This document shows positions 35,339 through 47,662 of a stretch of 64,000 nucleotides of DNA, in pieces (position 1 is the first letter of the stretch; each line of letters opens with the position of its first letter). The stretch lies in assembly GCA_015680685.1 (NCBI GenBank), contig MNCI01002098.1:643307-707306 (forward strand). Direction: 5' to 3'. The position numbers and the translations under genes are program-made. The notes under the pieces are model-generated. The model searched no databases. It saw only the letters and a list, made by a program, of their open reading frames with translations, and was not told where the DNA came from. The DNA comes from Gnetum montanum. Lineage: Eukaryota; Streptophyta; Gnetopsida; Gnetales; Gnetaceae.

Positions 35339-36175
35339 TGATGAGTGGCGAGGTACCCCTACACTCAACCATATGAATACGAGTGTTTCACACACAATCC
35401 AGTTGAACTCTGCAGATGGGCTAGTTGTGGTATCTAGATAGTTACTCATTGATCGTAGTTCGCTATCTTTCCACCTGGACTAGTATTTGCTTTGTCACGT
35501 ATGGTTTAGTCTAGGGTGAGGTGTATAATGTATTCCTAAACTAATGCTACTCCTGGAGGCAATGGAAAATAATCTTAGTTATGCTAGGATGGAAAAGGGA
35601 GAGAGAGAGCTATACTAAGAGGACATAGGGAGAGAGAGAATTTAAGCTAGCCTAAGTGCGATGAGCATTCGTTCCTTAATCATCCATACACATCTGGGAC
35701 CTCGTGCATGACTACCATTGGGATTACCAAGCACATGGCCCAAGTATGCTACTAGGATACCAAGTAATCATGCGTAGATGCTCATGATTAAGTCGTACTC
35801 ATTCCACATTTAATGATGATAACAATTAAGTAATTAAACTAAGTGAATGCTGCAATGATGAAGTAATCTCAATCTTTTTTTCTAGTCATATGTGTGTCCA
35901 AGTACGTCACACTCGAATAAAGGATGCCATAGAATTACAATCATCACATTGCGGGCATGCACTGGGAGAAAGGGTTGAACAAAACTAAAAAATGAACTAA
36001 CTTCTATCTACTAACTGAAAAAAATAACTATTTCCAAAAACTGACTCCTCTCGTGTGCCTACATGTTCACACAGGAGTCACGATATCATGTATCTGATAT
36101 TATTATTTGGGCTGCAATATTGTGTACCTGATATTGGGGATCCAATATCATAGCCTGATGAATGATGATTCATCA
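35339..36175 (-). repeat. Element B 3' LTR (837 bp)
   Basis: In + orientation it starts TGATGAGTGG and ends TTCATCA. It matches 43006-43866 over its length. The GATATC-like U3 repeats (36070-36150) have largely decayed to GATATT or AATATC. Confidence 0.88.
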
Positions 36176-36184
36176 TACCCCCAC
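36176..36184 (-). other. Element B polypurine tract
   Basis: GTGGGGGTA on the reverse strand, directly before the 3' LTR and identical to that of element C. Confidence 0.8.
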
Positions 36185-36361
36185 GATTGAATGAAAACTC
36201 ATCCTTGAGTCACAATGAGAACAAGCCCCATTAATTACACAATGGATAGGTATGGGATTATTGACTTCTAGGGAATTTATTCATGCCACAGTGGAGTACT
36301 CAATAGAACAAAATTGCGACACAACACAAAAAAATGGAAAATCACAAAATTACAAAATTTT

Positions 36362-39132
36362 GTGGAGGTGGCGGTGGCTTCTCCATGGGTTACTTCCCCT
36401 TGTCTTGTACTCTAGGTTTTAGAATTTGATGACATTGAAGTAGTTTCTAGAGATTTTCCTCTTTCATTCAAGGATCCTATGCCATCCATGCTGATGCTTC
36501 AATGTTTGATGGAGTTGGCACCTCCCATGGGCACAGTAGTTGCAGAAACATTTTTCCTGCTTTCACATACCAAGCTGCAAACAACCATCATTCCTGCTCA
36601 TAGGCTCTAGCTTTGTCACTGTACTCTTGAAAATTTGTAAGTCGTCAAGCCAAGTCTACTGCGATATCTTTTTGTCCTTGGTAGCTTACTTTAACCACCT
36701 CTAGTTCAAAATTTGCAAGTTCTAGCTTCTACAATGTTTTCTTGTGCTCTACAAATTCTGCTTCATATTTGGCATAGGTGGTAGCTACCTACCCCTTGAG
36801 CTCTATCCTTGGATTCCATGTTGTCAACATGGCTAGATTGGCATACCATAGGTTTGCCAATTCCATGTACTCTATGAGGTCTTGAATCTACAGGTCCTAG
36901 CTTTTAAGTTCCACTTGGTGGACAAATGCATATGTGTCCAATATGGCCCACCAATTAGTGTGTTGAGCACTGAAAGCATTAATGTGGGCCTTGGCCATAT
37001 GGATCTCCTTCTCTATGACTTGCTTGTACATTCCCACCTAGTCTCGGAAATGCTCCTTTAACTTTTTGTGCCACTTGGTCTCGTTTTGCCATGCGCTTAT
37101 TTTGATGGCTGTCTTTTGACAGATTGCACATACCTCCTCCATTAAGAGGGTTCGATTTTCTCTGGCCAAACAATTCATATCTTGATTAACCCTAATCAAT
37201 TGTTCTCGTAGCTGTTGAAAGTTTTCTTTTAGAACATTTTTATGTTTCTCCACGGCAGTCAACCAAATATTATCAACAGCGAGCTATTTATTCTCCTCTT
37301 GTAAGGTTCTAAGTGCCTTGGTGTGTGCGTAGGTTTGCACTTGTGCCTTGGAGGCATCCCTGTTGGCCTTCTCTTTCTCTTATACCACTCTTTTATTATT
37401 TGCTAATAATTTGTTGAGTTGCTCAGTCCTTAAGGTGTCTAGCTAGTCTGCGGGAACGAATTCAAAGGGGTTCCATTGTGCAGCTTGCAGGGTTATGCGC
37501 CTCTCTTGAAGTTTTGCTAACTCTACTTCTACGTGCTTGACCCTGATCTCTACCATGACTAGCTTTCCCTTGGTAGAGATGAAGTCTGATTGTGTTACCA
37601 TGACATCTTTTGGGATGTCGAATAAGGACATCATTACTTGTCCTATTTGCAACAACCGATCAAGCACATCCTCAAGCTCCACAGGAGTCCTTAAGGGATC
37701 GACCAATGTTTGTGCATCATGTGCTACTATGAAGTTTGTTGGTGGCACAACAGGGATGTTGAAGGATTCTTTGATGTGGTCTGTGACCACTTCTGTGATT
37801 CCTACTGCATCTTGGTGTTGCATAACCACCACTGTGGCCCCTTCACTAGTCTCGAGTTGCACCTGAAAGGATGCAACATTTCCTAAAATCTATTGTGACC
37901 AATCAGTCTTCCCTCCTCCTATCTAAATGGACACCCTTCCCTATGCACGATCTATAGAGATAGTGGACCGTATAGTATTAGTATCATCACAACTCCCCCA
38001 ACTAACTGTCTTAGCGATGGCCCTGAGATGGCTCATCGACGATTGATAATCCTACAGCGGTGGCAATTAGTCTCATTGGCTTATGCTAGGCCCCACTTCT
38101 TGTTGTTGACTGGGCCTTGAGCTTGGAAGTTGGCTAGGCCCTACAGTTTGAGTTGTAGTGGGCCCCACCATTTGTTCTTACTCTTAATCTGGCTCTAGCT
38201 CCAATGTCTAACTAGCACTTTTCCTTAGAGTTGGTGGCTTTAGTAATTCAACAAATCAAGCATTTTGGGCTCTTCTAGGGACGTCATTGGTGTACCCTAG
38301 AATTCTAGCATGCTTACATAGCTTCCTAATGAGACAAGGGAAGGGCAACGCGAACTTCCCTATCTTGCATTCTTCGAACCACCTTAATATCTCCATGAGA
38401 TATAGATGGGTCAGGTTAACATTAACCTTTCCCATCAATATTGCACTTCCTCTTGCCACATATGTTGAAATATTATTTAGTGCTTTTGTGGGGAAGATGT
38501 GATAGGTTTCAATTTTGAAGTATATCCTTTCTTCTATCGTCACCTCTCTATATGTCTTATCTTCTTTATCGTACGTCCTCTTCAACCACATCTTTCGCAC
38601 ATCTAAGTCAAAGCAAGTGGATAGGTGAGCAACTTTCGATCCCACATTCGAAAGGTTGAACACTTCCAAAATGGCCTAGGCGGAAAAATCAATAGACATA
38701 CCACCAATGTAAACCGTGGTGCCTTCTTCTTTATTGTGCCAAAATTGGCATGTTTCTCCTAAATATTAAGCACCACTTTCAGAGAGAATAGGCCATATTG
38801 GGGATCCTTTGAGCTGGTCCGTAATGGCCTCAGAGAGAATTCCATGAAGGGTCTAAAGTTCAATTCCATGATAATTGTAGCTAATGTTGACCTTTCACGG
38901 ATGCCCTGAACACACTATGGGACAACGTGAGGTGTTGTCCCTATTCAGGCATTGTAGTAGCTCCACCTTCTGCCTATCTTGATTGTACAGTAGCAAGAGT
39001 CTCTTGATGGATACAAAAGGATTATACCTCATGCTTTGTATGTTGTTCGGTAGATGCCTATCCTCTACCTCTCCTTGGTCGCTTAGATGCATCTTGAGAG
39101 GGACCTTCTTGTTGACCATGCTTTGGGGCCAT
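36362..39132 (-). pseudogene. Element B 3' ORF (accessory protein), decayed
   Basis: Starts at the ATGG preceded by TTGCAG (start at 39132), reading MAPKHGQ. A central conserved domain is nearly open at 38669-38256: DVRKMWLKRTYDKED, ERIYFKIETYHIFPTKAL, ISTYVARGSAILMGKVNV, LPFPCLIRKLCKHARILG. A second open part (37862-37443) carries FDIPKDVMVTQSDFIS and begins a long coiled coil (VEVELAKLQERR; KENFQQLREQLIRV at 37262-37038). The domain resembles a plant transposon-associated domain seen in Athila-type 3' ORFs (recalled, not searched). Total about 920 codons. No membrane segment. It is less broken than A's copy. Confidence 0.7.
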
Positions 39133-40999
39133 CTGCAATTACATGGGGCTAATCATTAGCAAGGTTGCTTACCAAAGTTAAGTTATACCTTATTCCTTTC
39201 CTTAATGATTTTTTTTTATTCCGTGTGATTTAAATTTAGAAATTTTTATGGAAATATCCCTAAAAAGTTTTAATATTTGGCTCAGTTTGCTTAGGTGGTT
39301 TCAAATTTTAATTTCTTGCTATAGATAAGGAGATAAAACTATTTTTAGCACATGTTTATTATTTTTATAACTAATTACCATTGATAGTGTCCTTTGGGCA
39401 ATGAAAAATTTCAAAAAAATTATACACAATTCAGTGTGTACCCCTGCCCCACAACCTAGCTGAACACTCCAAGTTCAAATAGGTTTGAACGAAATGCAAA
39501 TCAGAGCGCTAATGAGCAAGTTATGGTGAGTAGATCAAGAGGTGCGCAAGTCACAAGTCGTAGAAGAAAATTTAAAAAACTCCCTTGCATGAACAATTGC
39601 AAATGATGTTGACATTCATTGAGGGGGGACCCATATATATAGATTTTTTAAGGACGAGATATCGCATACCCGCTAGCGAGGACCTGATATCGTGGCCAAC
39701 CCAACTTGGAAAAATTGATAAATTTTGGAAATTCCAAGGTATAAATTGAGGAATTTAATTCAATGTAAAGGGTCTAGGGTAAGAATGATCAGGCCAAAAG
39801 GCATAAAAAGAATAGTGGTGTAAAATTTGGCAATGACAATCATGAAGAGTATGACGAAAAAGACATGTGTTTGTACATAGGAACATTTGAACTGGAAGGA
39901 TGATAAGGGAAAGAAGAAAATTGGTAATACTTGGATGGTATAAGATGATGTGTAGGAGATGTGTTACAAGTGCAAATTACAAGGGTAATGTAAGTTGCTC
40001 CTCCCCAAAGTAGGTTCCAACCTATACTTCCCTTGCATAACCACACCTCAAAATGTTCGTAGGTACTAGAAGGGTTAAATGTAATCCACACCGATTTCAC
40101 AAAACACACACATGTAGATAGCATCGTGATGAGATATGAATCTCATGCTACCCAAGTCATGAGTCACAACTACATGAATAATGAGGTGAGGCGAATCATA
40201 GAAGGGATTGCAGAGATTGGGACATGAGGTGACTGACTCAGGGCACAATGAATCTGGCATGTAAGGCATGATTAGTGTGTCATTAACCTGTCACTCCAAA
40301 ATGAAGATCAAGTCCATGTCTTTGATCAGTGACATTGCATTGCTTTATCCAATGATGGATGACCATAAGAGCACCATGACAACAAGCTGTACAATCACTT
40401 GGCATTTAGTTCAAGGGAGGAGTGATTTTGCTTTGTGGCACTCATTTTTTATATGAAGTATTGCTTTATCCAGAGAAGCCACCTACCTTCAGGCATGGGT
40501 ACATGTCTTTCCAGTGGAACCCCCTAGAATGGCATTATTTTTTCTAGTTGAGTGCCTTTTGATTACTCTTACTCCCATTTTTCATTAGATTTACAAGGAT
40601 CTTAGTACAACCAAGCTACATGATAACTCCTACAGATGTCACCAAAGAGAATCCAAAAGTCCCCTTGATGTCACACCCTAACCATTCCCTCTTCGTCCAT
40701 CCTTCTTTGCTCTGGGTATAATAACACAAGGTTACTTTAATTTTTAATGATTAGAAATATCATTGTACCCAGGGTAGAACCTCTTATTAATGGAATGGGT
40801 AGGTGGATGTTGTGGGCTCGTTGTTCAAGTAATTAGTCACCTGAGACTTGATAGCATAGAACAACACCTCAACCAACGAGTCACATGAGTGCTTTATTCA
40901 TAGATGAGATTACTCATAAAAAGATAAAAAGACAGAAAGATAAAATAATAAATTGAAAGATGAAAAACTAGAAAACAAAAATTTGTAAAATTAAAGAAA
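39133..40999 (-). other. Element B spacer between gag and the 3' ORF
   Basis: No domain. Collinear with element C 50245-52408 and partly with element A 10166-12229. In A this spacer follows pol; here it follows gag directly, marking where pol was lost. Confidence 0.65.
39631..39705 (-). promoter_or_regulatory. Probable internal promoter module before element B's 3' ORF
   Basis: On the reverse strand, CACGATATCAGGTCC, GCGATATC and then TATATATA (39641-39634), about 500 bp before the 3' ORF start. Spacing and wording match the LTR U3, where GATATC repeats precede TATAAATA. Promoter function is inferred. Confidence 0.5.
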
Positions 41000-42990
41000 A
41001 GGAAAACATTTATTAATTCTACTATTGTTAGAATGTGAAATACCCCCCATAACTAAACGGTTGAGCATGGCTAGAATTAATAAATGGAAAGTTGGGATCC
41101 TTGCAGGTTGGAAATATTGGAACTTGGTCATACTTACTCCATTGGGGTTCACACACTTGATTAGAGTTGACATAGTGAGGCAAGTTAAAAGATGTGGTTA
41201 ATTTATAAGGAGTTGACCCACTATGCTACTTGCGATCGTAAGATGGTATGCAAGGATTAACATGTCTCCCCATGCGGCTATATTCATTAGGCCGCATAGT
41301 TGTTGGAGTATTGAGTGGTGGCCCTGATAAGGTCACATGAGGCATTGGGTTCAAAGAGGAAGATGCATCACAGTGTTGGACTTGTTCTATGTTAGAGGAT
41401 GTAGTCAACTCAGAATTGTGTTTTCCCTTCTTACGGTCATGTCTAAAGAAGGGACGCCTTTGATGTTGTAGAGGATTTCCACTACTATTGTCAGTAGAAG
41501 CACAAGTAATATTTGTGGGTTGTTGCTGTGGTGCAAACCCTTCTGGAACACTTGGTGGTAATGTAGAAGGAGGTGAAGGATGAGAATTTTGACATTGAGG
41601 GAAAGTGTAAGGTACCCAAGGTGGTGGTCTTGTTGGTCAGGATACGGTTGATAGTATTGAGGAGAATAATAATAATGTGGTGAGATAGAAGATGTTAACC
41701 TAGTTGGGGAAACAAGATGTTGAACTTGATAAGCACTTAGGTTTGGATGGTATGAAGGGTGTAACCAATTTGGGGGTGGCCTCCCCCATGACTGGGATTT
41801 TTGCCACTATGATCAAACATAATATCTCTATACGAACTCTAGGTGTAACACCCTTTCCCAATGCTCTTGTAAATGTGACAAGATTGGGCATTGGCCCTTG
41901 GGGTGATCGTACAGGAAAATGTTGCATTGATATGTATGATTGGTAGTTGAGCTCTTATTCTCTTCTACCCTTCTTTTTTATTGTCTAAGGATGTTTTGTC
42001 CTATTTATTGGTTCATCATGACTCTACCTCCAATAATGTTGGCATATTCTCCATATTTTTTATGCATCCATTCCATCATCTTATTGATCTTTGCCTCAAT
42101 TTCATCTAATGATTGTAGTGTTGGCAAAGATGGTTCCACCTCCTTAAGGTGAGTTGATTTCTTCTTTTTATTATCATGTGCCATTGTTGATTTAAGGTTT
42201 TGGGCCTATTGAGATTTTTCAACATTCTCCTACTTAGCCATTTCTCCTTCTTCTTTTGCTACCCACTTAATAAGCTCTTGGACTTAATGGGTTCATAGTT
42301 CATATATATTGACCTCGAGCATACATCCCTAGGGTTTTCTTGTGCCATTACAGAGCCCATCTATGATATGGTACATTAGCCTCTCCTCAGAGAACCCATG
42401 GCCTGGGTAGTTGTTTAACACTGCATAATATCTTTCTAAGGCCATGTCCAAGAGTTCATGTTGTGCTTGTTTCCACTCTTTGATTTGTCTCCTCAAGGCT
42501 AACACTCTCGCATAGGTTTGATATCTTTCATTAAATAGTTCTACCATTGTTGGCCAACGTTGAACTGATTTTGGTTTTAAGGACCTATACCATACTTTTG
42601 CATGGCCAACGAGTGTCAGAGGAAAGAGCTTAAGTTTTTGCCATCCATTGTCAATGTTGTTCCATGCACAGGCATCATAGAAGGCTTGTAGATGATGTTG
42701 GGGATCTAATTCATAGCCTCCTAAAAATTTGGGGAAGTTGTTTAAATCAAGCCTGGGTAGATGGCTTTCTTTGTAATGCCTGCGAGATATTCAAATAACC
42801 TCTTGTATTTCTGTTAAGCTTGTAGTGGCCAGTAGGGGTTCATCATCACTAGGTATGTTATGCCTTTATGAGTTGGGATAATGTTGCCTTCGTTTGTGTT
42901 CATAAGAGACCCTTACAGCAGATTGAGTACTCCAAACTTCATCTTCTTCATCGTATAATTCGTTGGTTCTCCAATGAATTTTCTTACTAG
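41000..42990 (-). pseudogene. Element B gag, decayed
   Basis: Reverse-strand reading with the family gag core nearly open at 42547-42329: MVELFNERYQTYARVLALRR, IKEWKQAQHELLDMALERY, GHGFSEERLMYHIIDGL. Upstream (42990-42550) it aligns with element C's gag start region. Further down (41940-41850) lies the knuckle-like CNIF..YDHPKGQC with Phe in place of the second Cys, as in element C. The Pro-rich tail (41700-41200) includes the LNPMPHVTLSGPP-like segment. Several stops and frame changes. Confidence 0.8.
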
Positions 42991-43000
42991 TTGTTGCATT

Positions 43001-43011
43001 ATNCATGAATG
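43001..43011. other. Assembly gap (N at 43003)
   Basis: In element C about 150 bp of PBS and leader lie between the LTR end and the ATGCAACAACTAG stretch. Here those bases are missing at the N. Confidence 0.7.
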
Positions 43012-43866
43012 ATGAGGTACCCAGACACTCAACCATACGAATACGAGCGTTTCATGCAAGATCTAGTTGAACTTCGTGGACGGGCTAGTTGTGGTATCTA
43101 GATAATTACTCACTGATCACAATTCACTGTCTTCCCACCTGGACTAGTATTTGCTTTATCACATGTGGTTTAGTCCAAGGTGAGGTGTATGATGTGTTCC
43201 TAAACTAATGCTACTCCTGGAGGCAATGGAAAATAATCTTAGCTAAGCTAGGATGGAAAAGGGAGAGAGAGAGAGCTATACTAAGAGGACATAGGGAGAG
43301 AGAAAATCTAAGCTAGAATAAGTGCGATGAGCATCCATTCCTTAATCATCCGTACACATCTTGGACCTTGTGCACGACTACCACTGGGATTACCAAGTGC
43401 ATAGCCCAAGTATGCTACTAGGATACCAAGTAGTCACACATAGATGCTCGTGATTAAGTCATACTCATTCCGCATTTAATGATGATAAAAATTAAGTAAT
43501 TAAACTACTTGAATGCTGCAATGATGAAGTAATCTCAATCTTTATTTCCAATCATGTGCGTGTCCAAGTACGTCACACTCAAATAAAGGATGTCATATAA
43601 TTACAATCATCACACTGTGGGTATGCACTGGAAGAAAGGGTTGAGAGAAACTTAAAAATGAACTAACTTCTATTTACTAACTGAAAAAACTAACTATTTC
43701 TAGAAACTGACTCCTCTCATGCCCCTACATGTGTATTCATAGGCTCACATAGAAGTCACGATATCGTGTATCCGATATTGTTATTTGGGCTATGATATCA
43801 TGTACCCGATATCGTGGATCTGATATCAGGGTCTAATATCGTAGCTTGATGAATCACGATTCATCA
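43006..43866 (-). repeat. Element B 5' LTR (about 860 bp)
   Basis: Matches 35339-36175. The end nearest the gap (U5 terminus) is slightly rearranged, so its exact edge is 43006-43010. The distal end, TTCATCA at 43866, abuts the ATAAC duplication. Confidence 0.85.
43759..43841 (-). promoter_or_regulatory. GATATC-type palindrome array in element B 5' LTR U3
   Basis: CGATATCG (43759-43766), CCGATATTG, TGATATCA (43793-43800), CGATATCG (43807-43814), TGATATCA (43821-43828) and TAATATCG lie within about 85 bp next to the LTR start. The same array, in varying decay, occurs in all four LTRs of B and C, upstream of the TATA box. A factor-binding role is inferred. Confidence 0.55.
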
Positions 43867-43871
43867 ATAAC

Positions 43872-44800
43872 CATCCTACATTTCATCAATAAAGATACCA
43901 GAAAGAATTGGAAAATGTGGACAACCTTGCTTAACTTCAATTTTTCTTTAGAATTTAAGTTTTTTCTATAAATTGCTATTTTTAATTTCAACAATCAATT
44001 CTCTATATAATTTTAGAGTTTTTGCAACCAATTCTAAAGAAAGGCTAATTTTTTGCAAGTGTAATTATAAATTTGTGTGAACCACTGAATCATATGCTTT
44101 TGCAAATTCAACAAAATGAATAAGAGATTTTCCTGCTTACAAACCCAAGTGAGAGGTGCCCTAGGCATTAACCTCCCAAAATGTGATTTTAAAGGTGTTA
44201 TTCAATCAACCTTTTTTTTTCTTCTTCATCAACAGGAAGCAAATACGTAAGATACATTTTTAGTTTAACTTTAAATTAATGTGCAAAAACCTCTATAGAT
44301 TACATTGTTAATGCTAAAATCATTCTACATCTACATTATCATCATCTTAACTTTATGGTAGTTACATGGAGTTAACTATATGAATTCCTTTATGTTATTC
44401 ACTTATATTATGAATTACATTAGCATTAACACCCAAATCATAATAGTTTTATTTCTTCTTGGAAATCAATGAAGCACATGACCAAACCATCCAACTAGTA
44501 GATCATCCTACATAACAGTGAATTTAAAAAAAAAGTGTTTTTAATTATAGTTTAAATCTTGGAGGTTTGTTGACATAGTTCAATTTTTGTGAAGTATTCT
44601 TGTGTATCTCACTTAGCATGCAATCTTCTTGCCTTTTAACATGCTAAACAAATCCCTGGTAAAAATTTCTTACAAAGTTTGGCATTTTTTTAGGTAAGGA
44701 AATGATTTTTTTTTTGTCAACTAAGTTCATTGTTTCTTTAATAGGGATTTTACTCTTTCATTAGCAATTTCACTTTAATTCAATTTCACCCTCACTTAAT
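43872..44800 (-). pseudogene. LINE 2: endonuclease-RT linker and proximal RT motifs, decayed
   Basis: The reverse strand reads NFYQGF..HVKRQEDCMLSE-like linker sequence (about 44650), FVEFAKAYDSVVHTNL (near 44110-44060, equivalent of the RT F.DF.KAFDS motif) and EVKQGCPHFPILSGIFIDEM (near 43940-43880, equivalent of the QGCPLSP motif). It runs to the insertion point of element B and resumes at 35338 with the YVDD motif. Confidence 0.75.
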
Positions 44801-44885
44801 TTTAGTTTTTCTTAAAGAGAATTCAAATTTGGGTTTTGGTTAGATCCATGTCATTCAAACTTCAATTATAATAATAATAGTAATG

Positions 44886-45040
44886 ATGAGCTATTAACCT
44901 AGTGGTAAGACTTTGATTTGGAAACTCTAAGTCATGGTTTCAATCTTAGTATGCAATGTTGAGTTATAAAGTTCTATCTAAACTATATATCTTGGAGTGT
45001 ACTTATGTTTTAATTATTTCAATTCCAATATCCAAACTTT
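44886..45040 (+). repeat. tRNA-derived SINE-like element, copy 4
   Basis: Box A TTAACCTAGTGGTAAGA, a GATTTGGAAACTC middle, box B CATGGTTTCAATCTTAG, then CTTGGAGTGTACTTATG and TTTTAATTATTTCAATTCC. This is the best preserved copy of the family in the window. Confidence 0.65.
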
Positions 45041-46150
45041 TTTATTTTTTTCTCTACTATTTAGATTTTCAAATAGGGATTAAATTTTATTTGTATATAA
45101 TCATTTATTAGAATAATATATATTAAGATAAATTTTCTTGGCTTAAAATATGCCAAAGACTATGACGTTAGTTAAATTGGCGCTCATCATTTCATTTTAT
45201 TAAATTAACTGAAATTAAATTAAAGTTATTATTATTACATTTTTACCTGCATTAAAAGATGGATTTTACTTTTTTCTATTATAAATTAAATCATCTTTAT
45301 AGAAATAATTAATTTTACCTTAAAATATAACTTAAAATGCTAACCCAACACATACCCTTAAACTTAGATTAACCTTTACTAAACTACAACACTATAAGTA
45401 GTTTCAATATGTCAGAGGTTACAAGTAACCCTGACGGCACCCTTAACGGTAGACCTTTTTCTTACTTGCATACTTTTATTTTTTATTTTTTCTGTTTCAG
45501 TAGTAATTGACAAGCGCTAATTAATTTAAGAAGAGTTCAAAAGCACAACCGGCAACTTCTTAATTGACCAGCACCGGCAGGGATTTTGAAGCAATATCAA
45601 GGTGGAACCCCATTAGTTACGTTGCATATTAATGTTTCTATTAATATTAATTAGCTAAATTTCGATATTATAAAGGTTTTCAGCAGCACCATCATAGTAA
45701 TACCAAGGTGCAACAGTATTAACTGGGTTTCAACATTAAGGTTTCACCAGGCTTATACCAATCTATCCTACAATTTCCTTTGGAGATGGTAAAACTTGTT
45801 ACATTTAATCTTGCAAAACATCCGTTCTCTACGATCACACATTCTTATTGCTCATCATCCTACATTATAATTACGGGACTACAGAAGAGATACCCACACC
45901 CGGAAAAAGCAATATTAAGGTCTACCACCTTTATCTGGTTTCTAAAGTTTCCACTAGTATTAATTAGCTGGTTTTCATATTATACGTAGTTAAATCACTG
46001 AACTGTGCAGTTTGTAAATTTGCAACTGCCACCCGACCAGAATAGAACCGGGATTTCCTCGTTTTTAAAAAATATATTTAAAACACCCAGCCCAGTTCTG
46101 ATCATATGAAATAGTGGAGATGCAACCCATGGAAACTAAGAATTCAAATT
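45041..46150. other. AT-rich intergenic DNA, left flank of the copia element
   Basis: No recognised gene. A loose repeat of ATTAATTAGCTGGTTT-like motifs with AAGGT stretches occurs at 45600-45970. Confidence 0.4.
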
Positions 46151-46155
46151 GGCTT

Positions 46156-46682
46156 TGTAGCATGGGTTACCCACTAACATGCTTTATGCATTAATTAATG
46201 CATGAAAATGGCCACCATGCCCACTAACTTGTTTTATGGGTTAGTTAATACATGAAAGTGGCCACCATACCTACTAATGTGTTTTTTATGAGTTAGTTAA
46301 CACAGCAAAGTGGTCTCCATATTTGGTAACATGTTTTTTATGCATTGGCATTGGGTTTCTTATGGTAATCGATTCTGTGCCCTATAAATTCGTTCTTGAT
46401 GGGAGAACTAAGACACCATGAATCATAGCAGGATTGCAGTTCTTGACCCTTTCACAAATTCTGAATATTGCATATACCATCATTGCAGAGTGCCTATTTG
46501 AAAAAAAAAATCAGAACACCAAATTTAATCTTAAACATCAATGGCTGAAGGTCAGTTCCATTTGCTCAAGAATTATGCATTTTTAGTTATTTATGCATGT
46601 GAATTTCTTGTGTCATTTGCTTTTGCATTCTGTACTTTGATTACTTGTGCCATCTAGTTTTTTGCACAATTATTTTCTTACG
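46156..46682 (+). repeat. Copia 5' LTR (527 bp)
   Basis: Starts TGTAGCATG, ends TTTTCTTACG (CA expected at the end). Repeats of CCACCATRCCCACTAA with TTAGTTAATRCATGAAAGTGG lie at the start. Matches 60076-60616. Confidence 0.88.
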
Positions 46683-46684
46683 TT

Positions 46685-46697
46685 TGGTATAAGAGCC
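46685..46697 (+). other. Copia primer-binding site (initiator tRNA-Met)
   Basis: TGGTATAAGAGCC against the usual TGGTATCAGAGC, one mismatch in the core, two bases after the LTR. Confidence 0.8.
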
Positions 46698-47343
46698 TTA
46701 GATCTCTGTCTTGATGCAATTTTTGATGATGGTGTAATCTTGAAATAACAATTTTTTTAAAATATTTTTGTGCTTTGTAGTTTGAGAAAGATCACTCACT
46801 TCTGGTTTTTGCCTAGCAAAAGAGATTTCACTCTCACATTTTGTTGCATGCTTGTGCAACATAGAACTAGAAAATAGAAACCATTACTACTATGGCAATG
46901 AGGTTCTTTTGTTGTTATGAAGAGTTGTTTTGGTTGTGTTGTTTGCAATTTTTCTTCATGTGATAGTCTACTATCTGCATCATTGGCCTACAATAGCCTA
47001 TCGTTAGATAAATGTTTTCAAAGGTTGAGCACAATTTGGTTCAACTTGAGCAGTCTTAAGGCTAACAAATGTTTATTCTCTATGTGCATAGCTAGATTTT
47101 GTGAATTATGTATGCACTTTTTTTTTCATTCTGGCTTGCATATCTAGCATTCATCATTGTTATTATGATTTCTAGTGTTTTCTCATGTTGGCCAATGAAT
47201 TAGCATCATTCTATAGAGTTTTCATTTAGAGCTTTGGCCTTCACCTGGCACCTTAAGTTGGAACAATTGAATGAATTATGTTTATACCATGTTGAATTTG
47301 GTAATTTATCAATTTTATGGATATTTTTGTTTATGTATGCATC
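46698..47343 (+). other. Copia leader, first part
   Basis: No domain in the 646 bp between the PBS and the insertion point of element C. It resumes at 56204. Confidence 0.6.
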
Positions 47344-47474
47344 ATTTTTGCTGAACCATGATTTGTCAGGCTCGGATATTGGACCCACAATATTGGATCC
47401 ATAATATTGGGTATGCGATATCATGGCCTAGCTAATGATATAGGATACGTGATATCGTGGTTCCTGTGTAAGCC

Positions 47475-47482
47475 TATAAATA
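47475..47482 (+). promoter_or_regulatory. Element C LTR TATA box
   Basis: TATAAATA inside CCTATAAATACCACATTTGG, identical in the 3' LTR (55453-55460). Transcription would start roughly 30 bp downstream, defining U3/R. Confidence 0.7.
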
Positions 47483-47656
47483 CCACATTTGGGAGCACCG
47501 GAGGGAGAGAAGGTCAGTAATTCATAAGAGTAGAGTCATTTTATTAATTTTTAGTTCCTCTCAACTCTTTCCCTAGCGCATGCTTGCAGTGTGATGATTG
47601 TAATTGTATGGAACCTTTATTCAAGTGTGACATACTTAAACACGCACATGCCCAAC

Positions 47657-47662
47657 AATAAA
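47657..47662 (+). terminator. Element C LTR polyadenylation signal
   Basis: AATAAA in the context GGCAATAAAGAT / AACAATAAAGAT, conserved in every family LTR (also 3370, 15659 and 55636). Confidence 0.55.

Larger units (their letters stand above)
35339..43866 (-). mobile_element. Element B: non-autonomous, pol-less Ty3/gypsy element (8.5 kb)
   Basis: A complete element on the reverse strand, flanked by a perfect 5-bp duplication ATAAC (35334-35338 and 43867-43871). Order in its own direction: 5' LTR, gag, spacer, 3' ORF, PPT, 3' LTR. No protease, RT, RNase H or integrase motif was seen between the LTRs. It is closely similar to element C and shares gag, spacer, 3' ORF and U5 with element A. 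The PBS and leader are missing at the N at 43003. It sits inside the RT of LINE 2. Confidence 0.88.

Noticed and set aside
37537-37866. 109-codon open frame on the + strand
   Set aside because: Antisense of element B's conserved 3' ORF segment (37443-37862, reverse), which aligns with elements A and C.
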